A stretch of DNA of 64,000 nucleotides from Massilia horti (GCF_004614195.1 NZ_SPUM01000038.1:1-64000); one strand, 5' to 3'; shown: positions 10,374-20,084, counted from the stretch's first letter. Made by a program: numbers and translations. Notes: generated from the letters alone by a model not told the origin.

Positions 10374-11897
10374 ATGTGTGGCATCGTCGGCGTCGTTTCG
10401 CAAACTCAAGTCAATCAGCTGTTGTATGACGCGTTGTTGCTGTTGCAGCATCGCGGCCAGGATGCGGCAGGCATCGCAACCGATCACAACAACATGTTCT
10501 CGATGTACAAAGCGAACGGCCTCGTGCGTGACGTGTTCCGTACTCGTAACATGCGTTCGCTGCTGGGCACGTCGGGCATCGGCCACTGCCGCTACCCGAC
10601 CGCCGGCTCGTCCAGCGAAGAGGAGGCCCAGCCGTTCTACGTGAACGCACCGTTCGGCATCACTCTCGCGCACAACGGCAACCTGACCAACCAGGCGGAA
10701 CTGAAACAAGACATGTTCCGCAAGGACCGCCGGCACATCAACACCGACTCGGATTCGGAAGTGCTGCTCAACGTGCTGGCGCACGAGATCCAGGAGGTGA
10801 GCACCAGTTATTCGCTCGATCCGGACGCGCTGTTCAAGGCGGTCGCGATGGTGCATCGCCGGGTGCGCGGCGCCTATGCGGTGGTGGCGCAGATCGCGGG
10901 CGTCGGCTTGCTGGCCTTCCGCGACCCGTACGGCATCCGTCCGCTGTGCATCGGCGTGAACGAAACCGACCGCGGCACCGAATACCTGGTGGCCAGCGAA
11001 TCGGTCGCGCTCGAGGGCATGGGATTCCGCTTCCTGCGCGATATCGCGCCGGGCGAGGCGGTGTTCATCGATAACGACAGCAAGCTGTACGAGAAGCAGT
11101 GCGCCGACAACCCGTCGCTCAACCCCTGCGCGTTCGAGTACGTGTACCTGGCGCGGCCGGACTCGGTGATCGACGGCGCCTCGGTGTACGCGACGCGCCT
11201 GAAGATGGGCGAGTACCTGGCCGACAAGATCCGCCGCGAGATCCCGAGCGGCGAGATCGACGTGGTCATGCCGATTCCCGATTCGTCGCGGCCGGCCGCG
11301 ATCCAGCTCGCGCTCAAGCTCGGTATCGAATACCGCGAGGGCTTCATCAAGAACCGCTATATCGGCCGTACCTTCATCATGCCGGGGCAGGGCATGCGCA
11401 AGAAATCGGTGCGCCAGAAGCTCAACGCGATCAGCTCCGAATTCAAGGGCAAGAACGTGCTGCTGGTGGACGATTCCATCGTGCGCGGCACGACCAGCCG
11501 CGAGATCGTCCAGATGGCGCGCGACTCGGGCGCACGCAACGTGTTCTTCGCATCCGCCGCGCCGCCGGTGCTGTTCCCGAACGTGTACGGCATCGACATG
11601 CCGACCCGCGACGAACTGATCGCGCACGGCCGCACGGTGGACGAGATCTGCCGCGAGATCACGGCGGACCGCCTGGTGTACCAGGACCTCGATGCGCTCA
11701 AGCGCTCGATCTCGGACGTCAATCCCGCGCTGCAGAACTTCGAGGCTTCGTGCTTCGATGGTGTGTACGTGACCGGCGACGTGACGCCCGAGTATCTGGA
11801 CCGCCTGGAACACGCGCGCAACAGCCCGAACAAGCCGCAGGTGGAAGACGCGGTGCGCACGCAACTGAACCTGAATCCGCCGGTGGCAGCGGAGTGA
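10374..11897 (+). CDS. purF: Amidophosphoribosyltransferase PurF
   Basis: PurF starts purine synthesis by making 5-phosphoribosylamine from PRPP and glutamine. C2 (MCGIVGVV) is the N-terminal nucleophile of the glutaminase domain, exposed after removal of Met1. The phosphoribosyltransferase domain shows the PRPP loop [13 protein letters not shown] at about residues 362-374. The length of 507 residues is typical. A GGAG site stands before the ATG. Confidence 0.98.
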   Translation: MCGIVGVVSQTQVNQLLYDALLLLQHRGQDAAGIATDHNNMFSMYKANGLVRDVFRTRNMRSLLGTSGIGHCRYPTAGSSSEEEAQPFYVNAPFGITLAHNGNLTNQAELKQDMFRKDRRHINTDSDSEVLLNVLAHEIQEVSTSYSLDPDALFKAVAMVHRRVRGAYAVVAQIAGVGLLAFRDPYGIRPLCIGVNETDRGTEYLVASESVALEGMGFRFLRDIAPGEAVFIDNDSKLYEKQCADNPSLNPCAFEYVYLARPDSVIDGASVYATRLKMGEYLADKIRREIPSGEIDVVMPIPDSSRPAAIQLALKLGIEYREGFIKNRYIGRTFIMPGQGMRKKSVRQKLNAISSEFKGKNVLLVDDSIVRGTTSREIVQMARDSGARNVFFASAAPPVLFPNVYGIDMPTRDELIAHGRTVDEICREITADRLVYQDLDALKRSISDVNPALQNFEASCFDGVYVTGDVTPEYLDRLEHARNSPNKPQVEDAVRTQLNLNPPVAAE

Positions 11898-11904
11898 CAT
11901 CGTA

Positions 11905-11995
11905 GGGTGCGCACCTGTGCGCACGCGGTCAGCGCTTGCGGACCGCGAACGTGTAGTCTGCGCACCGCTACCTTACCCGGCGGGGCACGGGGTGC
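11905..11995. repeat. Cluster of small inverted repeats between purF and the Cys/Met enzyme
   Basis: The self-complementary octamer GTGCGCAC occurs twice (11907-11914 and 11917-11924). A hairpin with arms GCGGTC and GACCGC (11925-11930 and 11941-11946) follows, and then a CACGGGGTG-type inverted repeat. This looks like an intergenic palindromic element, but no second copy is present in the window to prove that it is dispersed. Confidence 0.35.
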
Positions 11996-12030
11996 CCACG
12001 CCATCTCGAACAACAAGGCCTGGGATCACC

Positions 12031-13275
12031 ATGAGCGACACCAAACAATTCGGATTCACGACCACCATCCTCCACAACGATCGCCGCAAGAGCATTGAAC
12101 ACGGTTCGCTGCACAAGCCGGTGCACACCTCCGTCACCTTCGGCTACAGCGATGCGCGCCAGCTGGCCTCGGTCTTCCAGGGCAAGGAGCCGGGCTTTCG
12201 CTACGGACGCCAGGGCAATCCGACCGTCTCCGCGCTGGAAGACAAGATCAGCAAGATGGAGGATGGCGTCGCCAGCATCTGCTTCGCCACCGGCATGGGC
12301 GCGATCGGCGCGCTGTTCCAGGCGCTGCTCAAGGCGGGCGACCATGTGGTCTCGTCGTCCTTCGTGTTCGGGAACACCAACAGCCTGTGGAACACCGTGG
12401 CGGGGCAGGGCGTGGACGTCTCGTTCGTGGACGCCACCGATGTCGCCAACGTCGAACAGGCGCTGACCGCCAACACGCGCCTGGTATTCGTCGAGACCAT
12501 CGCCAACCCGCGCACCCAGATCGCCGACCTGGCGCGCATCGGCCAGCTGTGCCGCGAGCGCGGCATCCTGTACGTGGTCGATAATACGATGACCACCCCC
12601 TACCTGTTCCGTCCGAAGACGGTCGGTGCCGGCCTGGTAGTCAACGCGCTGACCAAGTCGATCGGCGGCCACGGCATCGCTCTGGGCGGTGCGCTGACCG
12701 ATACGGGCCTGTTTGACTGGGCCGCCTATCCGAACATTGCGCCGAACTTTCGCCGCCTCGCATCAAGCGCGCAAGGCATGGCCCAGGTGCGCGCGAAAGC
12801 ACTGCGCGACTTCGGCGCGTCGCTTGGGCCGGAAGCCGCGCACCACATCGCGGTCGGTGCCGAAACGCTGGCGCTGCGCATGGAGCGCTCCTGCGCCAAC
12901 GCGCTGGCGCTTGCCACCATGCTGGAGCAGGACGAACGCGTGGCCGCGGTCTACTATCCGGGGCTGGCGTCGCACCCGCAGCACGCGCTCGCTTCAAACC
13001 TGTTTCGCGCCGCCGGCTCATTGTTCTCATTCGAGCTGAGGGAGGGGATCGACTGCTTCGATTACCTGAACCGCCTGAACCTGGGCATTCCGGCTTCGAA
13101 CCTGGGCGACACCCGCACGCTGGTGATCCCGGTTGCGCACACCATCTTCTTCGAAATGGGCCCGGAGCGTCGGGCCAGCATGGGCATCGCCGAGTCGCTT
13201 ATCCGGGTCTCGGTCGGCATCGAGGATACGGCCGACCTGCTGGACGACTTCCGCAGTGCGCTAAACGTCGCTTGA
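12031..13275 (+). CDS. Cys/Met metabolism PLP-dependent enzyme (cystathionine gamma-synthase / O-succinylhomoserine sulfhydrylase family)
   Basis: The start was set at the ATG before SDTKQFGFTTT, giving 414 residues; the open frame upstream lies in the inverted-repeat spacer. Family features are the tyrosine/arginine block YGRQGNPTV, the aspartate in VVDNTMTTPY and the PLP lysine K209 in NALTKSIGG. Enzymes of this group make cystathionine or homocysteine from activated homoserine, or cleave such products. In Pseudomonas the gene after purF is metZ, but this protein belongs to a different subfamily, so the exact substrate cannot be fixed from sequence alone. Confidence 0.88.
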   Translation: MSDTKQFGFTTTILHNDRRKSIEHGSLHKPVHTSVTFGYSDARQLASVFQGKEPGFRYGRQGNPTVSALEDKISKMEDGVASICFATGMGAIGALFQALLKAGDHVVSSSFVFGNTNSLWNTVAGQGVDVSFVDATDVANVEQALTANTRLVFVETIANPRTQIADLARIGQLCRERGILYVVDNTMTTPYLFRPKTVGAGLVVNALTKSIGGHGIALGGALTDTGLFDWAAYPNIAPNFRRLASSAQGMAQVRAKALRDFGASLGPEAAHHIAVGAETLALRMERSCANALALATMLEQDERVAAVYYPGLASHPQHALASNLFRAAGSLFSFELREGIDCFDYLNRLNLGIPASNLGDTRTLVIPVAHTIFFEMGPERRASMGIAESLIRVSVGIEDTADLLDDFRSALNVA

Positions 13276-13391
13276 TAGGGAGCGGCAGTTGCTCTTTGGA
13301 AATATGTTAAAAATATGTATTTGTAATTGCCACAACGTGGCAATTGAATAGTAGTATTGTCCCCGTTGAAACTAACCGTCGAGGGGAAACA

Positions 13392-13949
13392 ATGCGCAAA
13401 TACTTTTTCGTGTTGGCCATGGCAGTGGGCGCCGTTGCTATGGCCGATGAGCCCGCGGACGCTAAGAAATCCGCGCGCGAGCAACATGCCGCCGAGATCG
13501 AATACTGGACCAGCAAGTACGACGGCGCCGACCTGTCCAGTGGCCAGTTCAACTGCAAGGCGCCCTCGCTGCCCACCATGTCCAGGAACAACAGGGCCAT
13601 TAAAACGGTTGAAACCTCGGTGGCTAACTGGAAGGAATGCTACAACGGCTTCGTGAGTAACCTCAACGACGCCATGCCGCCCGGCAAGCGCATTCCTGCC
13701 GAGATCGCGAAACTGATGACTGCTGCCGAGATGGAGCAGGCCAAGGCGCATCTGAACGAGGTCTACGCCCGCGTTGGCGCTGAGGCCAGCGCGTCCGCGG
13801 ACAAGACGATGGCGGCTTACGAAAAATGGTCCAAGTCGACCGAGGCCTACGTGCGCCAATCGAATAGCCAATCGGAAGACGAGGAGCACAAGATGGATTT
13901 GATGCGCGACAACGCTCAAAGGGGCGCCGCGCCCCCGGTCCGCAACTAG
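13392..13949 (+). CDS. Exported protein of unknown function, paralogue of the next gene
   Basis: The start is the ATG after GAGGGGAAACA, giving 185 residues. The N-terminus (MRKYFFVLAMAVGAVAMA) is a signal peptide with likely cleavage after about residue 18. The mature protein begins with the pattern YWTSKYD, has two cysteines (FNCKAP and KECYN) and ends in a long charged helix. The next gene repeats the same domain: YWVSKYD, YRCPAP, QDCHN, then IPADISKLM in place of IPAEIAKLM and EMERAKAHL in place of EMEQAKAHL. The paired cysteines suggest a periplasmic disulfide. I know no characterised member of this family. Confidence 0.8.
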   Translation: MRKYFFVLAMAVGAVAMADEPADAKKSAREQHAAEIEYWTSKYDGADLSSGQFNCKAPSLPTMSRNNRAIKTVETSVANWKECYNGFVSNLNDAMPPGKRIPAEIAKLMTAAEMEQAKAHLNEVYARVGAEASASADKTMAAYEKWSKSTEAYVRQSNSQSEDEEHKMDLMRDNAQRGAAPPVRN

Positions 13950-14087
13950 GGAGCGCGGGCGAGCATTTCGGGCTGGCGGCCACCGCCGCCAGCGCCGATG
14001 GGCAGCTCCGAGTCGGCCACGAGGGACATTGAACAGGCCCGACAGTGCGGTTATGATTGGGTTTTTGGACAACCATTATTCCGCGCG

Positions 14088-14834
14088 ATGAAGCCGATTT
14101 TGTTCTGCCTGTCCTTGTTCATTGCCGGCAGCGCCTGCGCCGATGAGCTGGCCGACGCCAACGCACTGTTCGCGAAAAAGGCCTATCCCGAAGCGCTGCA
14201 GAAGTACACCAAGCTGGCGAACGCCGGCAACGTCGAGGCGCAGCAGCACCTGGGTGAGATGTACTGGTATGGCGAAGCCGGCGCCGTCGACGAGGCCAAG
14301 GCCGAGGCGTGGTTCCAGAAGGCCGCGGCCAAGGGCAACAAGGTAGCCATCGCGTCGCTCGACGTCATGAAGCAGCGCGTGCAGCGCCGCGCCGACATCG
14401 ATTATTGGGTGAGCAAATACGACTCCTACGAATTCAGGTCGGGCGAGTATCGCTGCCCCGCGCCGCGCTTCCCGGCCGTCTCCAAGCAGAACGACGAGAT
14501 CGACCGCGTCGGGAGCAAAATGCAGGACTGGCAGGACTGCCACAACCGTTTCGTTAAGCACCTGAACGAATCGACGCCGTTCACCAAGCTGATCCCGGCC
14601 GACATCTCCAAGCTGATGAACAAGGACGAGATGGAGCGCGCCAAGGCGCACCTGGAGCAGGTGCAGGCAAACGTGACGGAGGACGCCAAAGTATCGGCCA
14701 AGCTGGTGCTGGCCGACTTCGCCGTCTGGCGCAGTGCGACCGAAGCTTACGTCAAGCAGAACAATGAAATCGTCCGCAACCTGCCGTCGCCGGAGCGTCA
14801 GTCCGATACCGAGTCGCGCAAAAGCGCCAAGTAA
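14088..14834 (+). CDS. Exported Sel1/TPR-repeat protein with the same C-terminal domain as its neighbour
   Basis: A 248-residue protein starting at the ATG before KPILFCLSLF; the first 19 residues form a signal peptide ending SACA. Residues about 20-95 make two Sel1-like repeats (ALFAKKAYPEALQKYTKLA; AQQHLGEMYWYGEAGAVDEA), a protein-interaction fold. From about residue 105 the protein matches the preceding gene over about 95 residues including both cysteines. The pair has arisen by tandem duplication, with the Sel1 part gained or lost in one copy. The role is unknown; a periplasmic scaffold is one possibility. Confidence 0.82.
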   Translation: MKPILFCLSLFIAGSACADELADANALFAKKAYPEALQKYTKLANAGNVEAQQHLGEMYWYGEAGAVDEAKAEAWFQKAAAKGNKVAIASLDVMKQRVQRRADIDYWVSKYDSYEFRSGEYRCPAPRFPAVSKQNDEIDRVGSKMQDWQDCHNRFVKHLNESTPFTKLIPADISKLMNKDEMERAKAHLEQVQANVTEDAKVSAKLVLADFAVWRSATEAYVKQNNEIVRNLPSPERQSDTESRKSAK

Positions 14835-15443
14835 TCAGTAGAAGTCGTACGGGTGGCGCCAGCCGGGCAGGGCGGCAATGCGTCCTAACCAGGCCTGTAC
14901 GTGACCCGGCAACTCCACCTGCGCCTGGTCGGGCCAGAACAGGTAGCCGCACAGCGACAAGTCGGCCACTGTGGGGCTGGCGCCGAGGATGAAGGCGCGG
15001 CCGTCCGAGAGCTCGCCGTCAAGGTAAGCGATGTCGGCGTCAAAGCGCCGGCGCAGCATGCCCTGCACCGCCGGCTCGGCGCTTGACCAGCGCAGGCTGT
15101 AGCGCAGGTTCGCCAGCGAAAAGCCGATCCGGTTCGCTTCCCAGAACAGCCACTCGCGCACGCGCTCGGTGGTGGCGGTGTCGTCACCCCCAAGCGCGCC
15201 GCTGTGCGCGGCCAAATGCAGCAGGATCGCGTTCGATTGCACGTACGCCTGCCCGCCATGCAGGAGCAGCGGCACCTCGCCATATTTGGCCAGCGAGCGG
15301 AACTCCTCGGATCGCGTCTCGCGCGGGGCGAACACGTCCACTTCCTCGAACTCGTGCGCTAAGCCGGCCAGGTTCAGCATCAGCCGGACCTTGTAGGCAT
15401 GGCCGGATTCCCGGTTGCCGAACAGCTTGATGCTGTTGTCCAT
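14835..15443 (-). CDS. Glutathione S-transferase family protein
   Basis: A 202-residue protein with the thioredoxin-like N-terminal domain (IKLFGNRESGHAYKVRLML; the loop GEVPLLL with cis-Pro; then the glutathione gamma-glutamyl site region QSNAIL) and an all-helical C-terminal domain (SPTVADLSLCGYL). Such proteins conjugate or reduce with glutathione; the substrate cannot be predicted. The stop codon directly abuts the stop of the convergent Sel1-repeat gene. lexA lies just upstream on the same strand, eight bases away, so the two may be co-transcribed under SOS control. Confidence 0.9.
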   Translation of the reverse strand: MDNSIKLFGNRESGHAYKVRLMLNLAGLAHEFEEVDVFAPRETRSEEFRSLAKYGEVPLLLHGGQAYVQSNAILLHLAAHSGALGGDDTATTERVREWLFWEANRIGFSLANLRYSLRWSSAEPAVQGMLRRRFDADIAYLDGELSDGRAFILGASPTVADLSLCGYLFWPDQAQVELPGHVQAWLGRIAALPGWRHPYDFY

Positions 15444-15451
15444 GGCTTGCG

Positions 15452-16084
15452 TCAGTTCCAGGTGCGCATCAGGCCAACGGCCAGTCCCTCCAGCGCGAAT
15501 TCGTCATCCGGTGCCACGCGAATGATCTTGAAGTCCGGGTTTTCCGGCAGCAGTTCGATCAGTTCGCCCGTCTTGCGGTAGCGCTTGACGGTCACGTCGT
15601 CGCCCAGCCGTGCCACCACGATCTGGCCATTCTTGGCCGCGGTCACCTTCTTCACCGCCAGCAGGTCGCCATCGTTGATGCCGGCGTCGCGCATGGACCA
15701 GCCGCGTACCTTCAGCAGGAAGTCGGGTTTGCTTGAGAACATTGCCGGATCGACGCTGTAGGTGGCCTCGACGTGTTCCTGGGCCAGGATCGGCGAGCCC
15801 GCGGCCACCCGGCCGACCAGCGGCAGCGACATCATCAGCAGCGCGGCCGGCACCGGCGGCGGCTCGGCCGCGGCGCCCACCAGGCGGATGCCGCGCGAGG
15901 TACCAGGGGCGATCTCGATGGCGCCCTTGCGCGCCAGCGCCTGCAGGTGCTCCTCGGCAGCATTGGCCGACTTGAAGCCCAGTTCCGCCGCGATCTCGGC
16001 GCGGGTCGGCGGAAAGCCGGTGTTTTCGATCGCTTCCTTGATCAGGTTGAGGATCTGTTCTTGCCTTGCAGTGAGCTTGAGCAT
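15452..16084 (-). CDS. lexA: SOS response repressor LexA
   Basis: The 210 residues form a winged-helix DNA-binding domain (1-70; [11 protein letters not shown] recognition region) and an S24 peptidase domain. Self-cleavage is expected between A95 and G96 (VAAGSP), with the catalytic dyad S130 (VRGWSMRD) and K167 (VTVKRYR). Under DNA damage RecA filaments stimulate this cleavage and relieve repression. A perfect CTGT-N8-ACAG box lies 30 bases upstream of the start codon, so the gene is very probably autoregulated. Confidence 0.98.
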   Translation of the reverse strand: MLKLTARQEQILNLIKEAIENTGFPPTRAEIAAELGFKSANAAEEHLQALARKGAIEIAPGTSRGIRLVGAAAEPPPVPAALLMMSLPLVGRVAAGSPILAQEHVEATYSVDPAMFSSKPDFLLKVRGWSMRDAGINDGDLLAVKKVTAAKNGQIVVARLGDDVTVKRYRKTGELIELLPENPDFKIIRVAPDDEFALEGLAVGLMRTWN

Positions 16085-16113
16085 GGGTGTGCCGCGACAG
16101 TTGTAGGAACAAA

Positions 16114-16129
16114 CTGTATTTTTGTACAG
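16114..16129. promoter_or_regulatory. LexA (SOS) box upstream of lexA
   Basis: The 16-base sequence is CTGT, then eight AT-rich bases ATTTTTGT, then ACAG. This is an exact match to the CTGT-N8-ACAG consensus of beta- and gammaproteobacterial LexA. It lies 30 bases upstream of the lexA ATG on the minus strand, where it would control lexA itself and perhaps the downstream GST gene. Confidence 0.92.
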
Positions 16130-16270
16130 TATGCACCAGTTTGCAAGCGATATTTCGCTGTTTTAGAGATCGGATGCCCGCAGGGCGGACGCGTGGGCGA
16201 TTTGAACGTACCCTGTTGACACCATGTTGTATATCCAACAAGCTTGAGCAAAACCATCTGGAGGCTGGCA

Positions 16271-16837
16271 ATGGAAATCCTGATCCTCGGTCTTGTGTTG
16301 TTTCTTGTCCCGCATTTCGTTCCGGTGTTCAATCGATTGCATTTGGGGCTGAAGCAAAGCGTTGGCGAAAAGCCTTTTAAGCTGGCTTTTTCGTTGCTTT
16401 CCGTACTGGGCCTGGTGCTGATCGTTGTTGGCTATGCCCGCGCGCCCGCCCAGCCGCAACTGTTTGCGCCATCGGCGCTGGCGATCCGGTTCGCGCCGCT
16501 GGTGATGCTGGTGAGCTTCGTGCTGCTGGCGGCGGCCAATATGCGCACCCGCATCCGCCTTGCCGTGCGCCATCCGATGCTGATCGGCGTGATCCTGTGG
16601 TCACTGGTCCACCTGCTGGCCAATGGCTCTGCCCGCGCCACCGTGCTGTTTGGCGCCTTCCTTGCGTGGGCGCTGATCGATCTGGTGTCGAGCATTCGCC
16701 GCCATGCGGTCAAGCAATTCGTCCCGTCCGGCCGGCAGGACCTGGGCGCGCTGGTTGCCGGCATCGTGCTGGCGCTCATCGTGATGGCCTTCCATCGCCA
16801 GCTGTTCGGCGTGGCGGTCGTGCCGTGGGGCCGGTAG
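16271..16837 (+). CDS. NnrU family membrane protein
   Basis: A 188-residue membrane protein with about five hydrophobic helices. The start was placed at the ATG behind GGAGGCTGGCA, which begins MEILILGLVLFLVPHF; an in-frame ATG at 16244 would add nine residues without a ribosome binding site. NnrU-type features are the start, the block KLAFSLLSVLGLVLIVVGY and HPMLIGVILWSLVHLLANG. NnrU proteins were linked to denitrification in Rhodobacter; they also resemble the isoprenoid-side enzyme 15-cis-zeta-carotene isomerase. No nitrogen-oxide genes are nearby, so the role here is open. Confidence 0.88.
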   Translation: MEILILGLVLFLVPHFVPVFNRLHLGLKQSVGEKPFKLAFSLLSVLGLVLIVVGYARAPAQPQLFAPSALAIRFAPLVMLVSFVLLAAANMRTRIRLAVRHPMLIGVILWSLVHLLANGSARATVLFGAFLAWALIDLVSSIRRHAVKQFVPSGRQDLGALVAGIVLALIVMAFHRQLFGVAVVPWGR

Positions 16838-16972
16838 CACAGCGGCTGGGTTGGCGCAACAACAAATGATGGATTGCCGATCATTTTTGGGTTACAATCT
16901 TGGGCTTTCCCTTCCCGCACTCGTCTTGACGCCGAGGCGGGCATTTGTTTAAACGTCCTTAAGGAGTGTTTC

Positions 16973-17362
16973 ATGCGTCATTATGAAATCGTATTCATCG
17001 TCCACCCGGACCAGAGCGAGCAGGTCCCGGCGATGATCGAACGTTACAAGACCACGGTCACGACCCGTGGCGGTAACATTCACCGCGTCGAAGATTGGGG
17101 CCGCCGCCAGATGGCTTACCCGATCCAGAAGCTGCCGAAGGCACACTACATCTGCATGAACATTGAGTGCGACAACGAGACCTTGGTCGAGCTGGAAACC
17201 GCATTCAAATTCAATGATGCCGTGCTGCGTCACCTGACCGTTAAGATGAAGAAGGCTGAAACCGCGCCGTCGCCGATGATGAAATCGGTCCAGCGTGAAG
17301 ACGCAGCCAAGAGCCACCGCGCTGAAGCCGCCGCTGCTGCCGCTCCGGCCGCCGCTGCCTGA
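16973..17362 (+). CDS. rpsF: 30S ribosomal protein S6
   Basis: The start is the ATG after AAGGAGTGTTTC, giving 129 residues beginning [14 protein letters not shown]. The fold-defining blocks [14 protein letters not shown] and [11 protein letters not shown] are present, and the C-terminus is a low-complexity Ala/Pro tail. S6 binds S18 on the 30S platform. It heads the ribosomal block rpsF-priB-rpsR-rplI. Confidence 0.98.
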   Translation: MRHYEIVFIVHPDQSEQVPAMIERYKTTVTTRGGNIHRVEDWGRRQMAYPIQKLPKAHYICMNIECDNETLVELETAFKFNDAVLRHLTVKMKKAETAPSPMMKSVQREDAAKSHRAEAAAAAAPAAAA

Positions 17363-17403
17363 GTTCTTCGCTAAGGAATACCGGGCTCGCAGCCTGTCAC
17401 GCA

Positions 17404-17697
17404 GTGAACCAGTTTGAAGTCGTCGCCAGCATCATCGAGCGCGACATCCTGCGTTTTTCCCCGGCCGGCGTGCCGATCGTGTCAGCCATCCTGGCGCACG
17501 GGTCGCAGCAGGTCGAGGCGGGAGTGACAAGGCAGGTCGAGTTTGAAATCACCGCGCTGGCCGCGGGTGAGATCGCAGGACGGTTTGCCAGCGCCGAATT
17601 GGGCGCCGCGCACCGGTTCACGGGATTTCTGGCCAGGAAGAACCGCAACAGCAAAGCCCTGGTGTTTCACATCATTGATTTCAGTGCCGCCGCGTAA
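17404..17697 (+). CDS. priB: Primosomal replication protein PriB
   Basis: A 97-residue OB-fold protein beginning with GTG ([25 protein letters not shown]). PriB is a single-stranded DNA-binding homodimer that helps PriA restart stalled forks. The genomic place between rpsF and rpsR is diagnostic. The blocks [14 protein letters not shown] and [12 protein letters not shown] fit the family. Confidence 0.93.
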   Translation: MNQFEVVASIIERDILRFSPAGVPIVSAILAHGSQQVEAGVTRQVEFEITALAAGEIAGRFASAELGAAHRFTGFLARKNRNSKALVFHIIDFSAAA

Positions 17698-17729
17698 AGC
17701 CGGCACATTTTAGATACAGGAGCCTCAAA

Positions 17730-18020
17730 ATGGCATTCGGTAAAAAGTTCGACAAAAACAAAGCTAAGCTCAAAGAGAAGCGCAAACAGCAGAACCCGCT
17801 GTTCAAGCGCAAGAAATTCTGCCGCTTCACCGCCGCTGGCGTTGAGCAGGTCGACTACAAAGACGTCGACACCCTGAAAGACTTCATCCAGGAAAACGGC
17901 AAGATCATGCCGGCACGCCTGACCGGCACCAAGGCGCACTACCAGCGCCAGGTTGACACCGCCATCAAGCGCGCACGCTATCTGGCGCTGCTGCCGTACA
18001 CCGACCTGCACCACGCCTAA
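17730..18020 (+). CDS. rpsR: 30S ribosomal protein S18
   Basis: A 96-residue basic protein with a GGAG site before ATG. The N-terminal 25 residues are a lysine-rich extension; the conserved core runs from [10 protein letters not shown] through [11 protein letters not shown] to [14 protein letters not shown]18 pairs with S6 on the small subunit. Confidence 0.98.
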   Translation: MAFGKKFDKNKAKLKEKRKQQNPLFKRKKFCRFTAAGVEQVDYKDVDTLKDFIQENGKIMPARLTGTKAHYQRQVDTAIKRARYLALLPYTDLHHA

Positions 18021-18065
18021 TCGTCGGTTGACGACAAGCACAGTCAGAACATCTGGAGAAAATAA

Positions 18066-18518
18066 ATGCAAGTCATTCTGCTCGAAAAAGTAGTCAACGT
18101 CGGCAACCTCGGCGACGTGGTCAAAGTCAAGGATGGTTACGCACGTAACTTCCTGATCCCGCAAAAGATGGCTCGTCGCGCCACCCAGGCCGCCGTGGCC
18201 GAGTTCGAAGTCAAGCGCGCTGAACTGGAAAAGGCCGCAGCCGAGAAGCTGGGCGCTGCCCAGGCACAAGGCGAAAAGCTGAACGGCATGACCGTCACCA
18301 TCGCCCAGAAGGCTGGCGTCGATGGCCGTCTGTTCGGTTCCGTGACCAACTTCGACATCGCCGAAGCCCTGACCAAGCAAGGTTTCGCCGTCGAGAAGGC
18401 GCAAGTGCGCATGCCGACCGGCCCGCTCAAGACCGTTGGCGAGCACCCGGTTGCGGTTGCCCTGCACACCGACGTGGTGGTCGACGTGACCATCGCCGTG
18501 GTTGGCGAAGCAGCGTAA
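18066..18518 (+). CDS. rplI: 50S ribosomal protein L9
   Basis: A 150-residue protein with the N-terminal 23S-rRNA-binding domain ([32 protein letters not shown]), the long connecting helix, and the C-terminal domain ([17 protein letters not shown]). The site GGAGAAAATAA precedes ATG. A strong hairpin terminator follows the gene. Confidence 0.98.
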   Translation: MQVILLEKVVNVGNLGDVVKVKDGYARNFLIPQKMARRATQAAVAEFEVKRAELEKAAAEKLGAAQAQGEKLNGMTVTIAQKAGVDGRLFGSVTNFDIAEALTKQGFAVEKAQVRMPTGPLKTVGEHPVAVALHTDVVVDVTIAVVGEAA

Positions 18519-18546
18519 TTACACAAACTCGCGCCATTTGGCTCGA

Positions 18547-18573
18547 AAAAGCCGGGTTCGCCCGGCTTTTTTA
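18547..18573 (+). terminator. Rho-independent terminator after rplI
   Basis: A perfect GCCGGG/CCCGGC stem with a TTCG tetraloop, extended by A/T pairs, is followed by six T residues. It closes the rpsF-priB-rpsR-rplI block before dnaB. Confidence 0.92.
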
Positions 18574-18632
18574 TTCCTGAAAATTTCCCGCTCAATACGG
18601 CAGGCGGAATTTATGCAGGTATAATGCCGCCC

Positions 18633-20018
18633 ATGAACTCCCCCGCCGATCCGCAAGTCGACTCCCTGCGAATCCCGCCGCACTCCATCGAAGCAGAACA
18701 GTCCGTCATTGGCGGCCTGCTGCGCGATAATGCGGCGTGGGACCGCATTGCCGACTTCATGCACGCGGACGATTTTTACCGCTACGACCACCGGATCATC
18801 TTCGAACAGATGGTCCGCCTGATCAACGCCGGCAAGCCTGCCGACGTGATCACCGTCTACGAGGCCTGCAACCTGCTTGGCAAAGCCGAGGAAGTGGGCG
18901 GCCTGGCCTACCTGAACGCGATGGCGCAGAACACGCCGTCGGCAGCCAACATCCGGCGTTACGCCGAAATCGTGCGCGACCGCGGCGTGCTGCGCAAGCT
19001 CATCACCGTCGCCGACGAAGTGTCGGGCAAGGCCTTCAACCCGCAAGGCGCCGAGGTCAAGCAGATCCTCGACGAAGCCGAATCCAGGATCTTTGCGATC
19101 GCCGAGCAGGGCGCGCGCGGCGCTTCCGGCTGGGTGCCGGTGCAGCCGCTGCTGACCCAAGTGGTCGAGCGCATCGATGAACTGTACTCGCGCGAGAACC
19201 AGGGCGAGATCACGGGCGTGCCGACCGGCTTCATCGACCTGGACCGCATGACCTCCGGCCTGCAGCCGGGCGACCTGGTGATCGTCGCCGGCCGTCCGTC
19301 GATGGGCAAGACCGCGTTCTCGGTCAACATCGGCGAGAACGTCGCGATCGAAGCCGGCCTGCCGGTGGCCGTGTTCTCGATGGAGATGGGCGGCGCCCAG
19401 CTTGCGATGCGTATGCTCGGTTCGGTCGGCCAGCTCGACCAGCACCGCCTGCGTACCGGCCGCCTGAACGACGAAGACTGGCCGCGCCTGACGCACGCGA
19501 TCCAGAAAATGAACGACGCCCAGCTCTACATCGACGAGACGCCGGCGCTCAACCCGATCGAGATGCGCGCCCGCGCACGGCGCCTGGCGCGCCAGTGCGG
19601 CAAGCTCGGACTGATCATCGTCGACTACCTGCAGCTGATGCAGGGCAGCCAGCCGGGCGACAACCGCGCCGCCGAGATCTCCGAGATTTCGCGCTCGCTC
19701 AAGGGCCTGGCCAAGGAGCTGCATTGCCCGGTCATCGCGCTGTCGCAGCTGAACCGCTCGCTCGAACAGCGCCCCAATAAACGGCCTGTCATGTCCGACC
19801 TGCGCGAATCCGGCGCTATCGAGCAGGACGCCGACGTTATCATCTTCCTTTACCGAGACGAGGTCTACAACCCCGACTCGCCGGACAAGGGAACCGCCGA
19901 GATCATCATTGGTAAGCAGCGTAACGGCCCGATCGGGGCAGTGCGCCTGACCTGGATGGGGATGTACACCAAATTCGGCAATTACAGCGGCAACCTCGCC
20001 ATCTACCAGGGCGACTAA
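18633..20018 (+). CDS. dnaB: Replicative DNA helicase DnaB (chromosomal copy)
   Basis: The hexameric helicase that unwinds the replication fork. The N-terminal DnaC/DnaG-interacting domain (HSIEAEQSVIGGLL; NTPSAANIRRYAEI) is followed by the RecA-like domain with Walker A GRPSMGKT at residues 220-227, LIIVDYLQLM (Walker B) and the C-terminal arginine-finger region ALSQLNRSLEQRPNKRP. The ATG at 18633 is preferred over 18624, since the latter overlaps a TATAAT sequence at 18620-18625 that may be a -10 element. The length is 461 residues. A second, diverged DnaB lies at 62599 in the accessory region. Confidence 0.97.
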   Translation: MNSPADPQVDSLRIPPHSIEAEQSVIGGLLRDNAAWDRIADFMHADDFYRYDHRIIFEQMVRLINAGKPADVITVYEACNLLGKAEEVGGLAYLNAMAQNTPSAANIRRYAEIVRDRGVLRKLITVADEVSGKAFNPQGAEVKQILDEAESRIFAIAEQGARGASGWVPVQPLLTQVVERIDELYSRENQGEITGVPTGFIDLDRMTSGLQPGDLVIVAGRPSMGKTAFSVNIGENVAIEAGLPVAVFSMEMGGAQLAMRMLGSVGQLDQHRLRTGRLNDEDWPRLTHAIQKMNDAQLYIDETPALNPIEMRARARRLARQCGKLGLIIVDYLQLMQGSQPGDNRAAEISEISRSLKGLAKELHCPVIALSQLNRSLEQRPNKRPVMSDLRESGAIEQDADVIIFLYRDEVYNPDSPDKGTAEIIIGKQRNGPIGAVRLTWMGMYTKFGNYSGNLAIYQGD

Positions 20019-20084
20019 GCCGATATTGGCCGCGTGCGGCAGCCGCGGCTTGAAGTTCCAAGAGATTTACGAACGGAGAACAAC

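Noticed and set aside
9969-11924. A 651-codon minus-strand frame opposite cvpA and purF
   Set aside because: Mirror frame of purF with the same biased composition and no ribosome binding site.
18620-18625. TATAAT as dnaB promoter
   Set aside because: It is a perfect -10 hexamer, but no -35 was found at the right distance and it would leave almost no leader; it was used only to prefer the second ATG of dnaB.
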